Assembly: GCF_026651875.1 (NCBI RefSeq)
Contig: NZ_CP104067.1
Location: forward strand, 5,508,501 to 5,572,500
Direction of reading: 5' to 3'
DNA: 64,000 bases
Origin: Alicyclobacillus fastidiosus
GTDB lineage: Bacteria > Bacillota > Bacilli > Alicyclobacillales > Alicyclobacillaceae
A model generated the notes under the pieces. It was given only the letters and a program-made list of their open reading frames with translations, searched no databases and had not been told where the DNA came from. Shown in pieces: positions 29,019 through 37,294 of this stretch. The first letter of the stretch is position 1; every line of letters starts with the position of its first letter. The position numbers and the translations under genes were made by a program.

Positions 29019-29477
29019 ATGTATCAAACAGAAGATCTATATGAGCTGTCACATCGGCTCGGAAAACACTTAAGTACAATAGAGCAAAACAGTGTACAGC
29101 GAATTTCCGAGATGGTTACCCCCTCCGAGTTTAAGGTCTTAGAAATTCTTGTGGCCACGGGTGCCACCATGCTTTCATCCCTCGCGGATTTACTAGGATT
29201 AACCCCAGCATCACTCACGTATATTGCGGATAAATTAACTACTAGGGGCTTGGTTAATCGAAAATATGATGAGGTGGATAGACGCGTCGTGCGACTAGAA
29301 ATTACTGAACTAGGTGGACATCTCGTCGCGGACGTACAGAACGAGAGAAATGTACATATTCACCGCCTGTTTGGAACCCTTAGCAACTCAGAGGTAATGA
29401 GTCTCGTGGATATATGCAACAAGTTATTAGACAGTATTGAGACACGGCCCATCCGTCTCGGAAGCCAAAATATCTAG
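29019..29477 (+). CDS. MarR-family transcriptional regulator, first
   Basis: A 152-residue protein with the MarR winged-helix core: SEFKVLEILVATGATMLSSLADLLGLTPASLTYIADKLTTRGLVNRKYDEVDRRVVRLEITELG, where the DRR wing is typical. Ribosome binding site GAGGGTAAGG. MarR dimers bind palindromes and release them on ligand or oxidant binding. It is monocistronic and lies upstream of a second MarR gene heading an efflux operon, so cross-regulation is possible. It is not closely similar to that second MarR protein. Ligand unknown. A terminator-like repeat (CTGGAACGCTC / GAACGCTCCAG) follows at about 29500-29525. Confidence 0.88.
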   Translation: MYQTEDLYELSHRLGKHLSTIEQNSVQRISEMVTPSEFKVLEILVATGATMLSSLADLLGLTPASLTYIADKLTTRGLVNRKYDEVDRRVVRLEITELGGHLVADVQNERNVHIHRLFGTLSNSEVMSLVDICNKLLDSIETRPIRLGSQNI

Positions 29478-29690
29478 GCGGTTTAAGAAGGCATCTAATG
29501 CTGGAACGCTCATTTGAACGCTCCAGCCCCCTATTATTCACAATTTTCAATACATGTATGGATACAGACCGAAATAGCCCAATTTCCTATATCGGAAAAT
29601 AATTCTTGACTTCCCACCGTTCACAACCGAAAATGTTTTCTGGCTAAATAATTCTACATAATAATTTACGTACTCCCATGGAGGTGAAAA

Positions 29691-30158
29691 ATGTCCCCAC
29701 TTAATAAAAAATACGACACCACCTTGTACCGATTAATTTCCACTTATCGAGATTTATCGCTAGCGATTTCTCAAGAACTAAAACCGGTGGTAGAGGATTA
29801 TGGAATCACCATTTTCCAATTCCGCATTCTGATTTGCCTCTGTGACAACGGAATGAACCTCACAGAGCTTGCGGAAAAAACGCACTCTTACAAGGGGTAT
29901 ACCAGTTCCGCTGTTGACGGACTTGTGTCGTCACGGATGGTAAGTCGGCACTATCCTCCGGAGGATAGGCGCTCTATCCATCTGCAAATCACAGATAAAG
30001 GGAAAGAAGTACTAGACCAGATCCTTGGAATCGGAACACCGTTTTACCAACGGTTGTCTGCTGCTTTCCACTTTCCTGAAGAAGAAATGGAACACTTTAT
30101 TGAAGTACATCAAAACGTAATCGCCAACCTGGTCAATGGAGGGAAAGAAAGTCTATGA
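29691..30158 (+). CDS. MarR-family regulator heading a multidrug-efflux operon
   Basis: A 155-residue MarR protein with GGAGGTG eight bases before ATG. Core: ITIFQFRILICLCDNGMNLTELAEKTHSYKGYTSSAVDGLVSSRMVSRHYPPEDRRSIHLQITDKG; the DRR wing is intact. The stop overlaps the ATG of the next gene (ATGA), so the operon MarR / short adaptor / DHA2 exporter / long adaptor is translationally coupled at its start. By analogy with emrR-emrAB it probably represses this operon and is relieved by a pump substrate. Confidence 0.9.
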   Translation: MSPLNKKYDTTLYRLISTYRDLSLAISQELKPVVEDYGITIFQFRILICLCDNGMNLTELAEKTHSYKGYTSSAVDGLVSSRMVSRHYPPEDRRSIHLQITDKGKEVLDQILGIGTPFYQRLSAAFHFPEEEMEHFIEVHQNVIANLVNGGKESL

Positions 30159-30811
30159 AAAAGGGTGTGTCAAGAGGCTTACAAATCGGCGGCGCTGTTG
30201 TCGTCGTGGCAGCAGTAGTGTTTGGGGGACTACGCTGGAATCACTCACGCCAATACATCTCTACGGATGACGCTTATATTGATGGACAGCAATACGCAAT
30301 TGCGTCGCCTGTTGGTGGTAAGATCATCGACTGGCAAGGGACTGTCGGAGCGACCTTTGCTCCCAACGGCACGGTCGGTGAAGTAGAAGAACAGTCAGGC
30401 GACTCTACCTCCACCGTTTCCATTCCGGCACCGGCGAACGTGTCCATCATCCAGCAGGACACTGCAGATAATGAATACGTCGCTGCCGGTACGCCACTTG
30501 CCTATGCATATGACATGAGCAAGCTCTGGGTCACTGTCAATGTCAAGGAGACATTGATTCACGAGGTTCACGTCGGTGAACCAGTCGACATCAGCATTGA
30601 CGCGTATCCAGGCCAAACTTTCCACGGTCAGGTAGCCCGTATTGGTTTGGCGACGGGCGACACGCTGTCTGTAGTTCCGAGCTCTAGTAACAACGCAAAC
30701 TTTACAAAGGTGACGCAGATTGTGCCGGTCAAAGTCACGTTTACGACCTACCCGGATGAGCCAATTGTCCCTGGTTTTGATGTGACCGCACATATCAAGA
30801 AGAACGGATAA
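30155..30811 (+). CDS. Short HlyD/EmrA-type adaptor lacking the coiled-coil hairpin
   Basis: A 218-residue membrane-anchored protein (anchor about 10-27, GGAVVVVAAVVFGG). It has the EmrA-like start YISTDDAYIDGQQYAIASPVGGKI and the barrel segment LWVTVNVKETLIHEVHVGEPVDISIDAYPGQTFHGQV, but the usual long coiled coil between the lipoyl halves is replaced by about 30 residues. That makes it about half of normal EmrA length. It precedes the DHA2 exporter gene by 50 bp. A second, very long adaptor follows the exporter, so the operon encodes a hairpin-less and a hairpin-bearing adaptor. Confidence 0.85.
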   Translation: MKKGVSRGLQIGGAVVVVAAVVFGGLRWNHSRQYISTDDAYIDGQQYAIASPVGGKIIDWQGTVGATFAPNGTVGEVEEQSGDSTSTVSIPAPANVSIIQQDTADNEYVAAGTPLAYAYDMSKLWVTVNVKETLIHEVHVGEPVDISIDAYPGQTFHGQVARIGLATGDTLSVVPSSSNNANFTKVTQIVPVKVTFTTYPDEPIVPGFDVTAHIKKNG

Positions 30812-30861
30812 CCTACGACCGATAAAGTCCATCCCAGCAAGTCGGAGAGGAGGGGAAAATA

Positions 30862-32466
30862 GTGAGTTCAAGTCCTGCAAATTCCGCCCACATTCAGGTC
30901 AAGGCACCATACTTACAACTGGTCATTGTCCTGCTCGGGTCGTTCATGGCCATCTTGGATACCAGCGTTGTAAACGTGGCAATTCCCAAAATGGAAGTCG
31001 CCTTGAACACCAACACAAGCAGTATTCAATGGGTCCTCACGGGATACATGCTCGTAACGGGGATCATTGTGCCAACTTCGGGATGGCTGATTGATACACT
31101 TGGCCCTAAAAAACTACTTATTTTCTCTTTAATTGTGTTCACCGTAGCGTCGGCATTGTGTGGTGTTGCTTGGAACTTGAGTAGCATCATCGCCTTCCGA
31201 ATTCTCCAAGCGATCGGTGGTGGCCTCCTGCAGCCTGTTGCACAGACCATCATTTATCGTATTTTCCCACGTGAGAGAATTGGAGCGGTCATGGGACTAT
31301 TTGGTGTCACCATTATGGCCGCACCTGCGTTTGGGCCCTTACTGAGTGGCTACTTCGTCGAATACTCGTCCTGGCGGCTCATTTTCTTTGTCAACGTCCC
31401 GATTGGGATCGTCGCCATTTTCATGGCAATCGTCTTCATGCACGAGTTCTCACATGAAGCGAAAGCCTCACTAGATGTGCTTGGCCTTACACTTTCGACG
31501 ATTGGGTTCTTCGCCTTACTCTACGGGTTCAACAATGTTCCGGATCACGGTTGGGGATCGACCATTGTACGGGGTTCTGTAGCCGTTGGCGCTGTCTCTT
31601 TGATCTGCCTGGTGATTACGGAACTGCGCGTAAAAAATCCGTTGCTCCAACTGCGAGTCCTGACCAACTATACCTACACGGTAAGTCTCATTATTGTATC
31701 GCTTCTTAACGTCGCACTTTTTGTCGGGATTTTCCTGCTGCCGTTGTACCTGCAGAACATCATGGGCTATACCCCGATGCGATCCGGTATGTTTATGACA
31801 CCAGCGGCTCTGGCCTCCGCCGTGATGATGCCCATCAGTGGTCGGCTCTTTGACAAAATCGGTGCGAGACCTTTAGGGCTCATTGGACTCGGTATCTTAA
31901 CGGTGTCGACATTTGGTTTTACATTTTTAACCACAGAATCGACGTCAAGTCACATTCAGTTCCTGTACATCGTACGAAGTGTCGGCATGGGCCTGGCAAT
32001 GATGCCAATTATGACAGCCGGTACCACTGCTCTCGTTGCAGTCGCGCCACAACTCGTGTCGCAAGCCGCAGCCGTGAACAATACCGTACGACAAGTTGCA
32101 TCGGGCTTAGGAACAGCGCTGTTGACGGTGTATATGTCAAAGCGTGAAATTATTCGCTCTGCACAGTTATCGAGTCAGATGAATCCCGGATCACCGCAAG
32201 GACTACAGCTTACGGGACTTACCGATAAACTGGCCGCATCTGGATTATCACCGGCTGCTGCTCATTCGCAAGCAATTAGTCTGATTTATGCGCGGATCCA
32301 GAAGAACGGTTTTGTGCTGGGCATGAATGATACTTTCTTCATCTCCACCATTCTCGCTGGAGTGGCGTGGGCAATCACCATCTTTATTTATCGGGGTAAG
32401 AGACAAAAGCGGCCCGCACCGGTAAATCAGGCAAGAGGACAACAACAGTCCTTAGCGGTCGAATAA
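30862..32466 (+). CDS. DHA2-family 14-helix drug exporter (EmrB-like)
   Basis: A 534-residue major facilitator of the 14-helix DHA2 family. GTG start after GGAGAGGAGGGG. Marks: LLGSFMAILDTSVVNVAIPKM (helix 1 motif with the conserved Asp), WVLTGYMLVTGIIVPTSGWLIDTLGPKK (motif A) and IMAAPAFGPLLSGYFVEYSSWRLIFFVNVPIG (antiporter motif C and following). It exports hydrophobic drugs or metabolites in exchange for protons. Neighbours are two adaptors and a MarR regulator, as in EmrAB-type systems. Confidence 0.94.
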   Translation: MSSSPANSAHIQVKAPYLQLVIVLLGSFMAILDTSVVNVAIPKMEVALNTNTSSIQWVLTGYMLVTGIIVPTSGWLIDTLGPKKLLIFSLIVFTVASALCGVAWNLSSIIAFRILQAIGGGLLQPVAQTIIYRIFPRERIGAVMGLFGVTIMAAPAFGPLLSGYFVEYSSWRLIFFVNVPIGIVAIFMAIVFMHEFSHEAKASLDVLGLTLSTIGFFALLYGFNNVPDHGWGSTIVRGSVAVGAVSLICLVITELRVKNPLLQLRVLTNYTYTVSLIIVSLLNVALFVGIFLLPLYLQNIMGYTPMRSGMFMTPAALASAVMMPISGRLFDKIGARPLGLIGLGILTVSTFGFTFLTTESTSSHIQFLYIVRSVGMGLAMMPIMTAGTTALVAVAPQLVSQAAAVNNTVRQVASGLGTALLTVYMSKREIIRSAQLSSQMNPGSPQGLQLTGLTDKLAASGLSPAAAHSQAISLIYARIQKNGFVLGMNDTFFISTILAGVAWAITIFIYRGKRQKRPAPVNQARGQQQSLAVE

Positions 32467-32484
32467 TCGTCTGGAGGGATATCG

Positions 32485-34467
32485 ATGGAAACACAAACCT
32501 CATTAAATTCCGAGCTTGGAGGCAGCCAAAATTACGGAAAAAACCCGCGTCGTAAATGGATTATGATCGGGGTTGCCGTCATCGTCGTTCTTGGTGCTGG
32601 CATTGCCGTCGCGGAGCGTCCGACAGCATCAGCGGCAGCGATTCCGCCGTCTGACTTGTATCAAGTACATTCTCTCGCGAGTGCAAAAACCATTGCAACC
32701 GAGGGGACGGTCCAAAGCACGTCCCAAATCAACTTATCTTTCCAAGGGCAAGCAGGTGGCCGCGTGACCGCTGTGAAGGTGGGTGTGGGCGACTATGTAA
32801 AGGCCGGGCAAGTTATCGCTACGCTCGATGACTCAGCCACCAAGAATGCGCTCCAGCAGGCTGAGTCCGCATTGGCTCAAGCTGAGGCTGGCGTTGCCCA
32901 GGCGCAAGGAAACGTGGCGCAGGCACAAGGCGGTGTCGCCCAGTCTCAAGCCGGGCTGGTCAAAGCAACAGAGGGCCCCACGACTGCAACGGTACAAGTA
33001 GCAAATTCGAACGTACAAAAAGCACAGGCTGCGTTGACGGCGGCCGAGCAACAATACAAAGATCAGCAGGCTGCTTACAATGACCGCTCGGTGGCCTATC
33101 AACAGTTGGTTGCGGCGCAAAACGCTGCCCAGGAGGCAAAGACGGCACTCGATACGGCACAAGCAGACCAGCAAACGCAAGTAGATGCCGCTCAGCAGGC
33201 TTTGACTGCGGCGCAAAACAATCTCCAAACGGCCCAAACCAATCTGGCCAGTGCACAGCAAAAAGACGGAGACATCACCGAGCAGCAGGTTCAAACCGCT
33301 TACCAAAACTATCAAACCGCCCTGTCGCGCTTCGATGGCTATCAAAGCGAGTTTGGAGATGCAAATAATCCTTACGCTTCACAGATGCAGAATTATGAGG
33401 AAGTCTACCAGGGGTTAGACCAAGGATACACAGAGTTACAGAGCGATCAAACGGCGTACAACTCAGCTGTTGCCACTGTCGCTCAAGCTCAATCACAGTT
33501 AACAGCAGCCCAAAATGGCTTATCGTCCGCTCAGAGCCAATATGACGCTGCGGAAAAGGCACTACAGACCGCACAGGCCACGTATAATGACAGAACCGCG
33601 GCAAAGCAAGCGTTGGACTCCGCACAAAGTCAAGTCCAACAAGCGAAAGCCGCATTAACCAATGCGCAAGCAGCTTATAATCAGACCGTTCAACCGTCCG
33701 ATAAAGGCACATTAGATGCCGCACAAGCGAGCATTCAAACCTCGCAGGCCGGGGTCAAAACTGCGGATGCCGGCGTTCAGGCTGCAGATGCCCAGGTCAA
33801 ATCAGCAGAAGCAGCCGTCAGTAATGCCGAATTGAATGAAAGCTACATGACCTTAAAAGCACCTGTAAGCGGCGTAATTACCGCCAAGAATATTCAACCT
33901 GGAGACACTGTTTCTGGCGGGCAAACGGCCTTTGTCATGGATGTTCAACAGCTCCAGGTCGCTCTACCCATCAGTGAATCACAAATGCCTTATGTACATC
34001 AGGGACAGAAGGTATCGCTTAGCGTTCCAGAGATTCCTGGCAAGACGTTTACTGCTACCATCTTTGAGATCGATCCGACGCCGATCCAGGGCAATGGAAC
34101 GTCCTATCAAGCTTTGGCGACACTGGATAACCCTCCGCAAGCGCTGAAATCCGGCATGACAGGCCCTGTTACCATCGATGTCTCCGGCGACGAGGAGACT
34201 ATGGTCGTCCCATCGATTGCACTGCACACGGTCAATGGTCAGCAAGGGGTATATGTGTATGACCCAGCTGCTGCGAAAACGAAGGCTGCAGAATCAGAAG
34301 CTGCTACACTAGGCCTACCGCAAAATGTGATGTTCCAGCCGGTGACGGTTTCCGGTCAAAACGCCTATCAGGATGAAGTAACCGCTGGTTTGAAGGATGG
34401 CGACAAGATTGTTCTTGGAGAGGGAGCATTCTTGGTGGGCGATAACGGTACAGAAGACCAGAGCTAA
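32485..34467 (+). CDS. Long HlyD-type adaptor with extended coiled coil
   Basis: A 660-residue adaptor, 18 bp after the DHA2 exporter gene. One N-terminal membrane anchor (about 25-43), a lipoyl half (VKVGVGDYVKAGQVIATLDD), a Gln/Ala-rich coiled coil of about 340 residues rich in AQAQ and AQN heptads, the lipoyl return (MTLKAPVSGVITAKNIQPGD) and barrel domains. At the hairpin turn (about 290) is DANNPYASQMQ, the same NPY-type turn as in the other two long adaptors of this window. Ends just before a strong terminator at 34502. Likely partner of the DHA2 pump. Confidence 0.88.
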   Translation: METQTSLNSELGGSQNYGKNPRRKWIMIGVAVIVVLGAGIAVAERPTASAAAIPPSDLYQVHSLASAKTIATEGTVQSTSQINLSFQGQAGGRVTAVKVGVGDYVKAGQVIATLDDSATKNALQQAESALAQAEAGVAQAQGNVAQAQGGVAQSQAGLVKATEGPTTATVQVANSNVQKAQAALTAAEQQYKDQQAAYNDRSVAYQQLVAAQNAAQEAKTALDTAQADQQTQVDAAQQALTAAQNNLQTAQTNLASAQQKDGDITEQQVQTAYQNYQTALSRFDGYQSEFGDANNPYASQMQNYEEVYQGLDQGYTELQSDQTAYNSAVATVAQAQSQLTAAQNGLSSAQSQYDAAEKALQTAQATYNDRTAAKQALDSAQSQVQQAKAALTNAQAAYNQTVQPSDKGTLDAAQASIQTSQAGVKTADAGVQAADAQVKSAEAAVSNAELNESYMTLKAPVSGVITAKNIQPGDTVSGGQTAFVMDVQQLQVALPISESQMPYVHQGQKVSLSVPEIPGKTFTATIFEIDPTPIQGNGTSYQALATLDNPPQALKSGMTGPVTIDVSGDEETMVVPSIALHTVNGQQGVYVYDPAAAKTKAAESEAATLGLPQNVMFQPVTVSGQNAYQDEVTAGLKDGDKIVLGEGAFLVGDNGTEDQS

Positions 34468-34501
34468 GTGCGTGACAAACCTTAACTGTATACCATTTCA
34501 C

Positions 34502-34532
34502 AGTCCCGTTCAGTGATGAGCGGGGCTTTTTC
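34502..34532 (+). terminator. Terminator of the MarR-DHA2 efflux operon
   Basis: The stem AGTCCCGTTCA / TGAGCGGGGCT with a GTGA loop is followed by TTTTT, 34 bp past the adaptor stop codon. Confidence 0.9.
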
Positions 34533-34894
34533 AATGTGAGCACAATATACGGTCTCTTCGTTTGGAAAGACACATAAGTTTGCACAGAATTAAAGCTAGG
34601 GAGACTCATGACTTACATATGAGATTGGCTGTCTATTTCAAAGGGGCACCAGCCATTTACCCCTAAGAAGGTACTTTTCGGTCTATACATCTTCCGGTCA
34701 ATTTCGGGGCTCTATTGGGTCTAAAGTAACGTCAAGTAGCATTAACCGTCTCTCATTAAGCATCAAAGGAAGTAATCCTAAATTCTCCTCGCCAGTTCCG
34801 CTCACGTAACGAAAATACCAAGTTCTTACGCCTCTACCGTGAAAATGGCATAAAAAAGCTCCCGTGTTCTCCGTCTTAGACATATATGGATATT
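34533..34894. other. Noncoding stretch up to the IS110 transposase
   Basis: No supported gene; short frames here lack ribosome binding sites. The right part should include the right end of the IS110 element, whose exact boundary I cannot fix because this family lacks terminal repeats and clear target duplications. Confidence 0.4.
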
Positions 34895-36112
34895 TCAGGA
34901 AGTTGGTTGAACTATGACTGTCAAACCGAGTTTCTCCAGAGAATGCAAGTGACGACGGATAACTCGTTCTCGGTTCCGCTCTTCGTGGTACGTTGGCCCA
35001 AGGTCCTCGTATTCTGTCTGATTGACCAGCATGTGATAGATGATAATTAACATGTAGTGACCGACTGCCACGGCTGCTCTCTTGGATCCCCGACGCGCAG
35101 CGATTCGGTGATACTTAGCGGACAGATAGGTATTCTTTGTTCTGGCGGCGCCACGTGCGGCTTCGATTAACGCTTCTCGTAACCAAGGATCTCCCTTGCG
35201 GGTCTTGCCACTTCGTCGTTTACCCGCACTTTCATTGTTGCCTGGACACATTCCTGCCCAGGACGCCAAGTGTTGCGCACTTGGAAACCTGCTCATGTCG
35301 GTACCGATCTCCGCCAGTATCAGTTCCGCCGTCCGCTCGCCAATTCCAGGTATCGTCTGGATTCTCCGGAGATCTTCGTCAAAAGGGCGCATTCGCTGCT
35401 CAATTTCAGCACTTACTTCCTCGATCAACTCATCAAGGTGATCGATGTGCCGAAGCTGAACAGCAAGCATCATCTGCTGGTGCGGACGAACAACACCGTG
35501 CAATGCACGTTTCAGTTCTGCGGTCTTGTTACGGAGGCGTCCCTTCACGATCTCCTTGAGCCGTGATTCATCCATTTTTCCACCAATGAGTTCAGTGAGG
35601 ATGGCTCGACCCGATACGCCAACCACATCACTTGCCACCGATGCCAATTTGATATTTGCTCCTTCAAGGACTTTCTGGAGGCGGTTGACTTCATTGGCAC
35701 GTTCCCGGACGAGAGACTTGCGGTACCGGACCAGTTCCCGAAGTTCACGCTGATTTCGGTCAGGGATATAGCTCCCCTTGAGCAGGCCATGGCGCAGCAG
35801 GTCCGCTATCCATTCAGCGTCCCGAACATCCGTCTTTCGACCCGGAACCTGCTTGATGTGCTGGGCATTGACGACCAACGCCTCGAGATCCCTGTCTTCG
35901 AGAAGGTTGAAGATCGGCTTCCAAAAGACGCCCGTACTTTCCATCGCCACATGCGTACATTCATGACCGAGAATCCACTTTATGAGCGACTCAAGGTCAT
36001 CCGTCATCGTTCCGAACGTCCGAATCTCCTTTATCTCCGGCGTGATCACACAACCAACGACCTTCTTCTTGTGGACATCCAGTCCGCAGCATCGCTCGTG
36101 TACAACCTGCAT
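34895..36112 (-). CDS. IS110-family transposase (DEDD recombinase)
   Basis: A 405-residue transposase starting at ATG 36112 (the longer frame to 36148 is unsupported). N-terminal RuvC-like DEDD set: CGLDVHKKKV (Asp), MESTGVFWKP (Glu) and GRKTDVRDAEWIADLL (two Asp). C-terminal Transposase_20 region: IPGIGERTAELILAEIG, then PGNNESAGKRRSGKTRKGD with the conserved Ser. No frameshift or stop. IS110 enzymes recombine without terminal repeats, guided by a structured bridge RNA made from a noncoding end; the upstream 290 bp here are the place to look for it. A right-hand IS6 copy abuts this noncoding end. Confidence 0.93.
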   Translation of the reverse strand: MQVVHERCCGLDVHKKKVVGCVITPEIKEIRTFGTMTDDLESLIKWILGHECTHVAMESTGVFWKPIFNLLEDRDLEALVVNAQHIKQVPGRKTDVRDAEWIADLLRHGLLKGSYIPDRNQRELRELVRYRKSLVRERANEVNRLQKVLEGANIKLASVASDVVGVSGRAILTELIGGKMDESRLKEIVKGRLRNKTAELKRALHGVVRPHQQMMLAVQLRHIDHLDELIEEVSAEIEQRMRPFDEDLRRIQTIPGIGERTAELILAEIGTDMSRFPSAQHLASWAGMCPGNNESAGKRRSGKTRKGDPWLREALIEAARGAARTKNTYLSAKYHRIAARRGSKRAAVAVGHYMLIIIYHMLVNQTEYEDLGPTYHEERNRERVIRRHLHSLEKLGLTVIVQPTS

Positions 36113-36402
36113 AATGCTGCCACTCCTTACCCAAAGAAGTACAGCCACGTGGCGACCGATGCGATAGGAATTCTACCGTACGTGCTTCCCGACAGCGGGA
36201 GCGACAAATCGTGGTGCTCCAAGTCGCCAACTCCGTCTTATGCACGGACTCGTGGTACCAGGGGGCGACGAGCTCCGTGTGGCTGTCTAGCGACGTAGTA
36301 GATCACGGATCTACATTTTCATAGATTGTGGTGCCGCCAGGCGGCATGGGGGTCTTATGTGACAACAATTTTAGGGCTCACTGCAATACAGTTGTCTTGC
36401 AA
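36113..36402 (-). ncRNA. Candidate IS110 bridge-RNA/left-end region
   Basis: Noncoding DNA of about 290 bp directly upstream of the transposase start, the position of the bridge RNA in IS110-group elements. It holds several hairpins, such as GTAGATC-ACG-GATCTAC at 36297-36313, GCCGCC-AG-GCGGC near 36332-36344 and ACAACAATT...CAGTTGT near the outer edge. No coding frame is convincing. The RNA itself is inferred from family knowledge; guide loops were not identified. Confidence 0.4.
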
Positions 36403-37234
36403 GGTTCTGGTGCAAAAACAGCAGGCGTGCTAGTATTGTCCGGATAAACTTCAGGGATGAGGCTGGCATATTATGAATGCGTTCAAATGGAAGCACTTCG
36501 AATCTCATATTATCCTGATGGCGGTTCGGTGGTATTTGCGATAACGCTTAAGTTACCGGGACATCGTCGAACTGCTAAAAGAAAGAGGAGTTCAGGTTTC
36601 TCATACCACAATCATGCGCTGGGTCCATCAGTTCGGTCCAGAGTTGGACAAGCGTATTCGACGTTATTTGAAGCCGACCACCGATTCCTACAGAGTTGAC
36701 GAAACCTATATTAAAGTAAAGGGGAAATGGACTTATCTATATAGAGCAGTAGACTCTAAAGGGCAAACTGTTGACTTCATGCTGTCTTCGAGTCGAGATG
36801 TCAAAGCTGCAAAGCGGTTCTTCAGAAAAGCGCTTTCTTCTCCACACAATCAAACGGCCGCGAGTCATCACCGTAGATAAAAACCCTACTTACCCTCCGG
36901 CACTACAACAATTAAAGGACGAAACGGAGATACCGCAAGAAACCTCCATCCGGCAGACGAAATACCTGAATAACATTGTTGAACAAGATCATCGATTCAT
37001 CAAGAAAATCACGAATCCGATGATGGGGTTCAAATCGTTTCAAACTGCCGACTATACACTCAAGGGCATTGAGGCTATACACATGATAAGGAAAGAACAG
37101 CTCTAGTCACCTCACGTACCCGCCTTTTCCATCGCAGATTTTATTAGTGACCTTTTCCACTTCGCTGCATAACACCCCAAATCAACGATATTAGGCCGCA
37201 ATTCTATCTTGCTTTTGATTTTTGCACCAGAACC
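36403..37234 (+). mobile_element. IS6-family (IS240-like) element, left copy, inactivated
   Basis: 832 bp bounded by GGTTCTGGTGCAAAAA and its inverted complement TTTTTGCACCAGAACC. No 8-bp target duplication is seen (TCTTGCAA left, AAAAAAGA right). It is in the same orientation as the copy at 44572-45402, so the two bracket the 7.3-kb catabolic island like a pseudo-compound transposon. Confidence 0.9.
36473..37172 (+). pseudogene. IS6-family transposase, broken (left copy)
   Basis: The original frame starts MNAFKWKHFESHIILMAVRW, is stopped by TAA at codon 24 (WYLR-stop-RLSYRD), and further on shows the DDE blocks VDETYIKVKGKW (Asp), ITVDKNPTYPPAL (Asp) and YLNNIVEQDHRFIKK (Glu). Compared with the right copy it also has one extra G in CAAACGGCCGCGAG, which shifts the frame, and a late TAG (CAGCTCTAG instead of CAGCTCAAG). 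It cannot make a full transposase. Confidence 0.9.
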
Positions 37235-37281
37235 AAAAAAAGAGAATGAGGTGGGACGGGACGGGCGTCCACCTCATTCTC
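37235..37281 (-). terminator. Strong terminator of the MFS gene at the island's left edge
   Basis: Arms GAGAATGAGGTGGGA and TCCACCTCATTCTC enclose a GC-rich loop. On the minus strand it ends in seven T residues directly against the IS6 right terminus. It closes the MFS transcript from 38695. Confidence 0.9.
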
Positions 37282-37294
37282 AACTGTTAAAGAA

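Noticed and set aside
34698..34883. 61-codon minus-strand frame downstream of the IS110 transposase
   Set aside because: No ribosome binding site or recognisable domain; lies in probable IS110 end or intergenic DNA.
36457..36699. 80-codon frame inside the IS6 copies (MRLAYYECVQ...)
   Set aside because: It is out of frame with the transposase; the true frame starts at 36473 and is stopped at codon 24.
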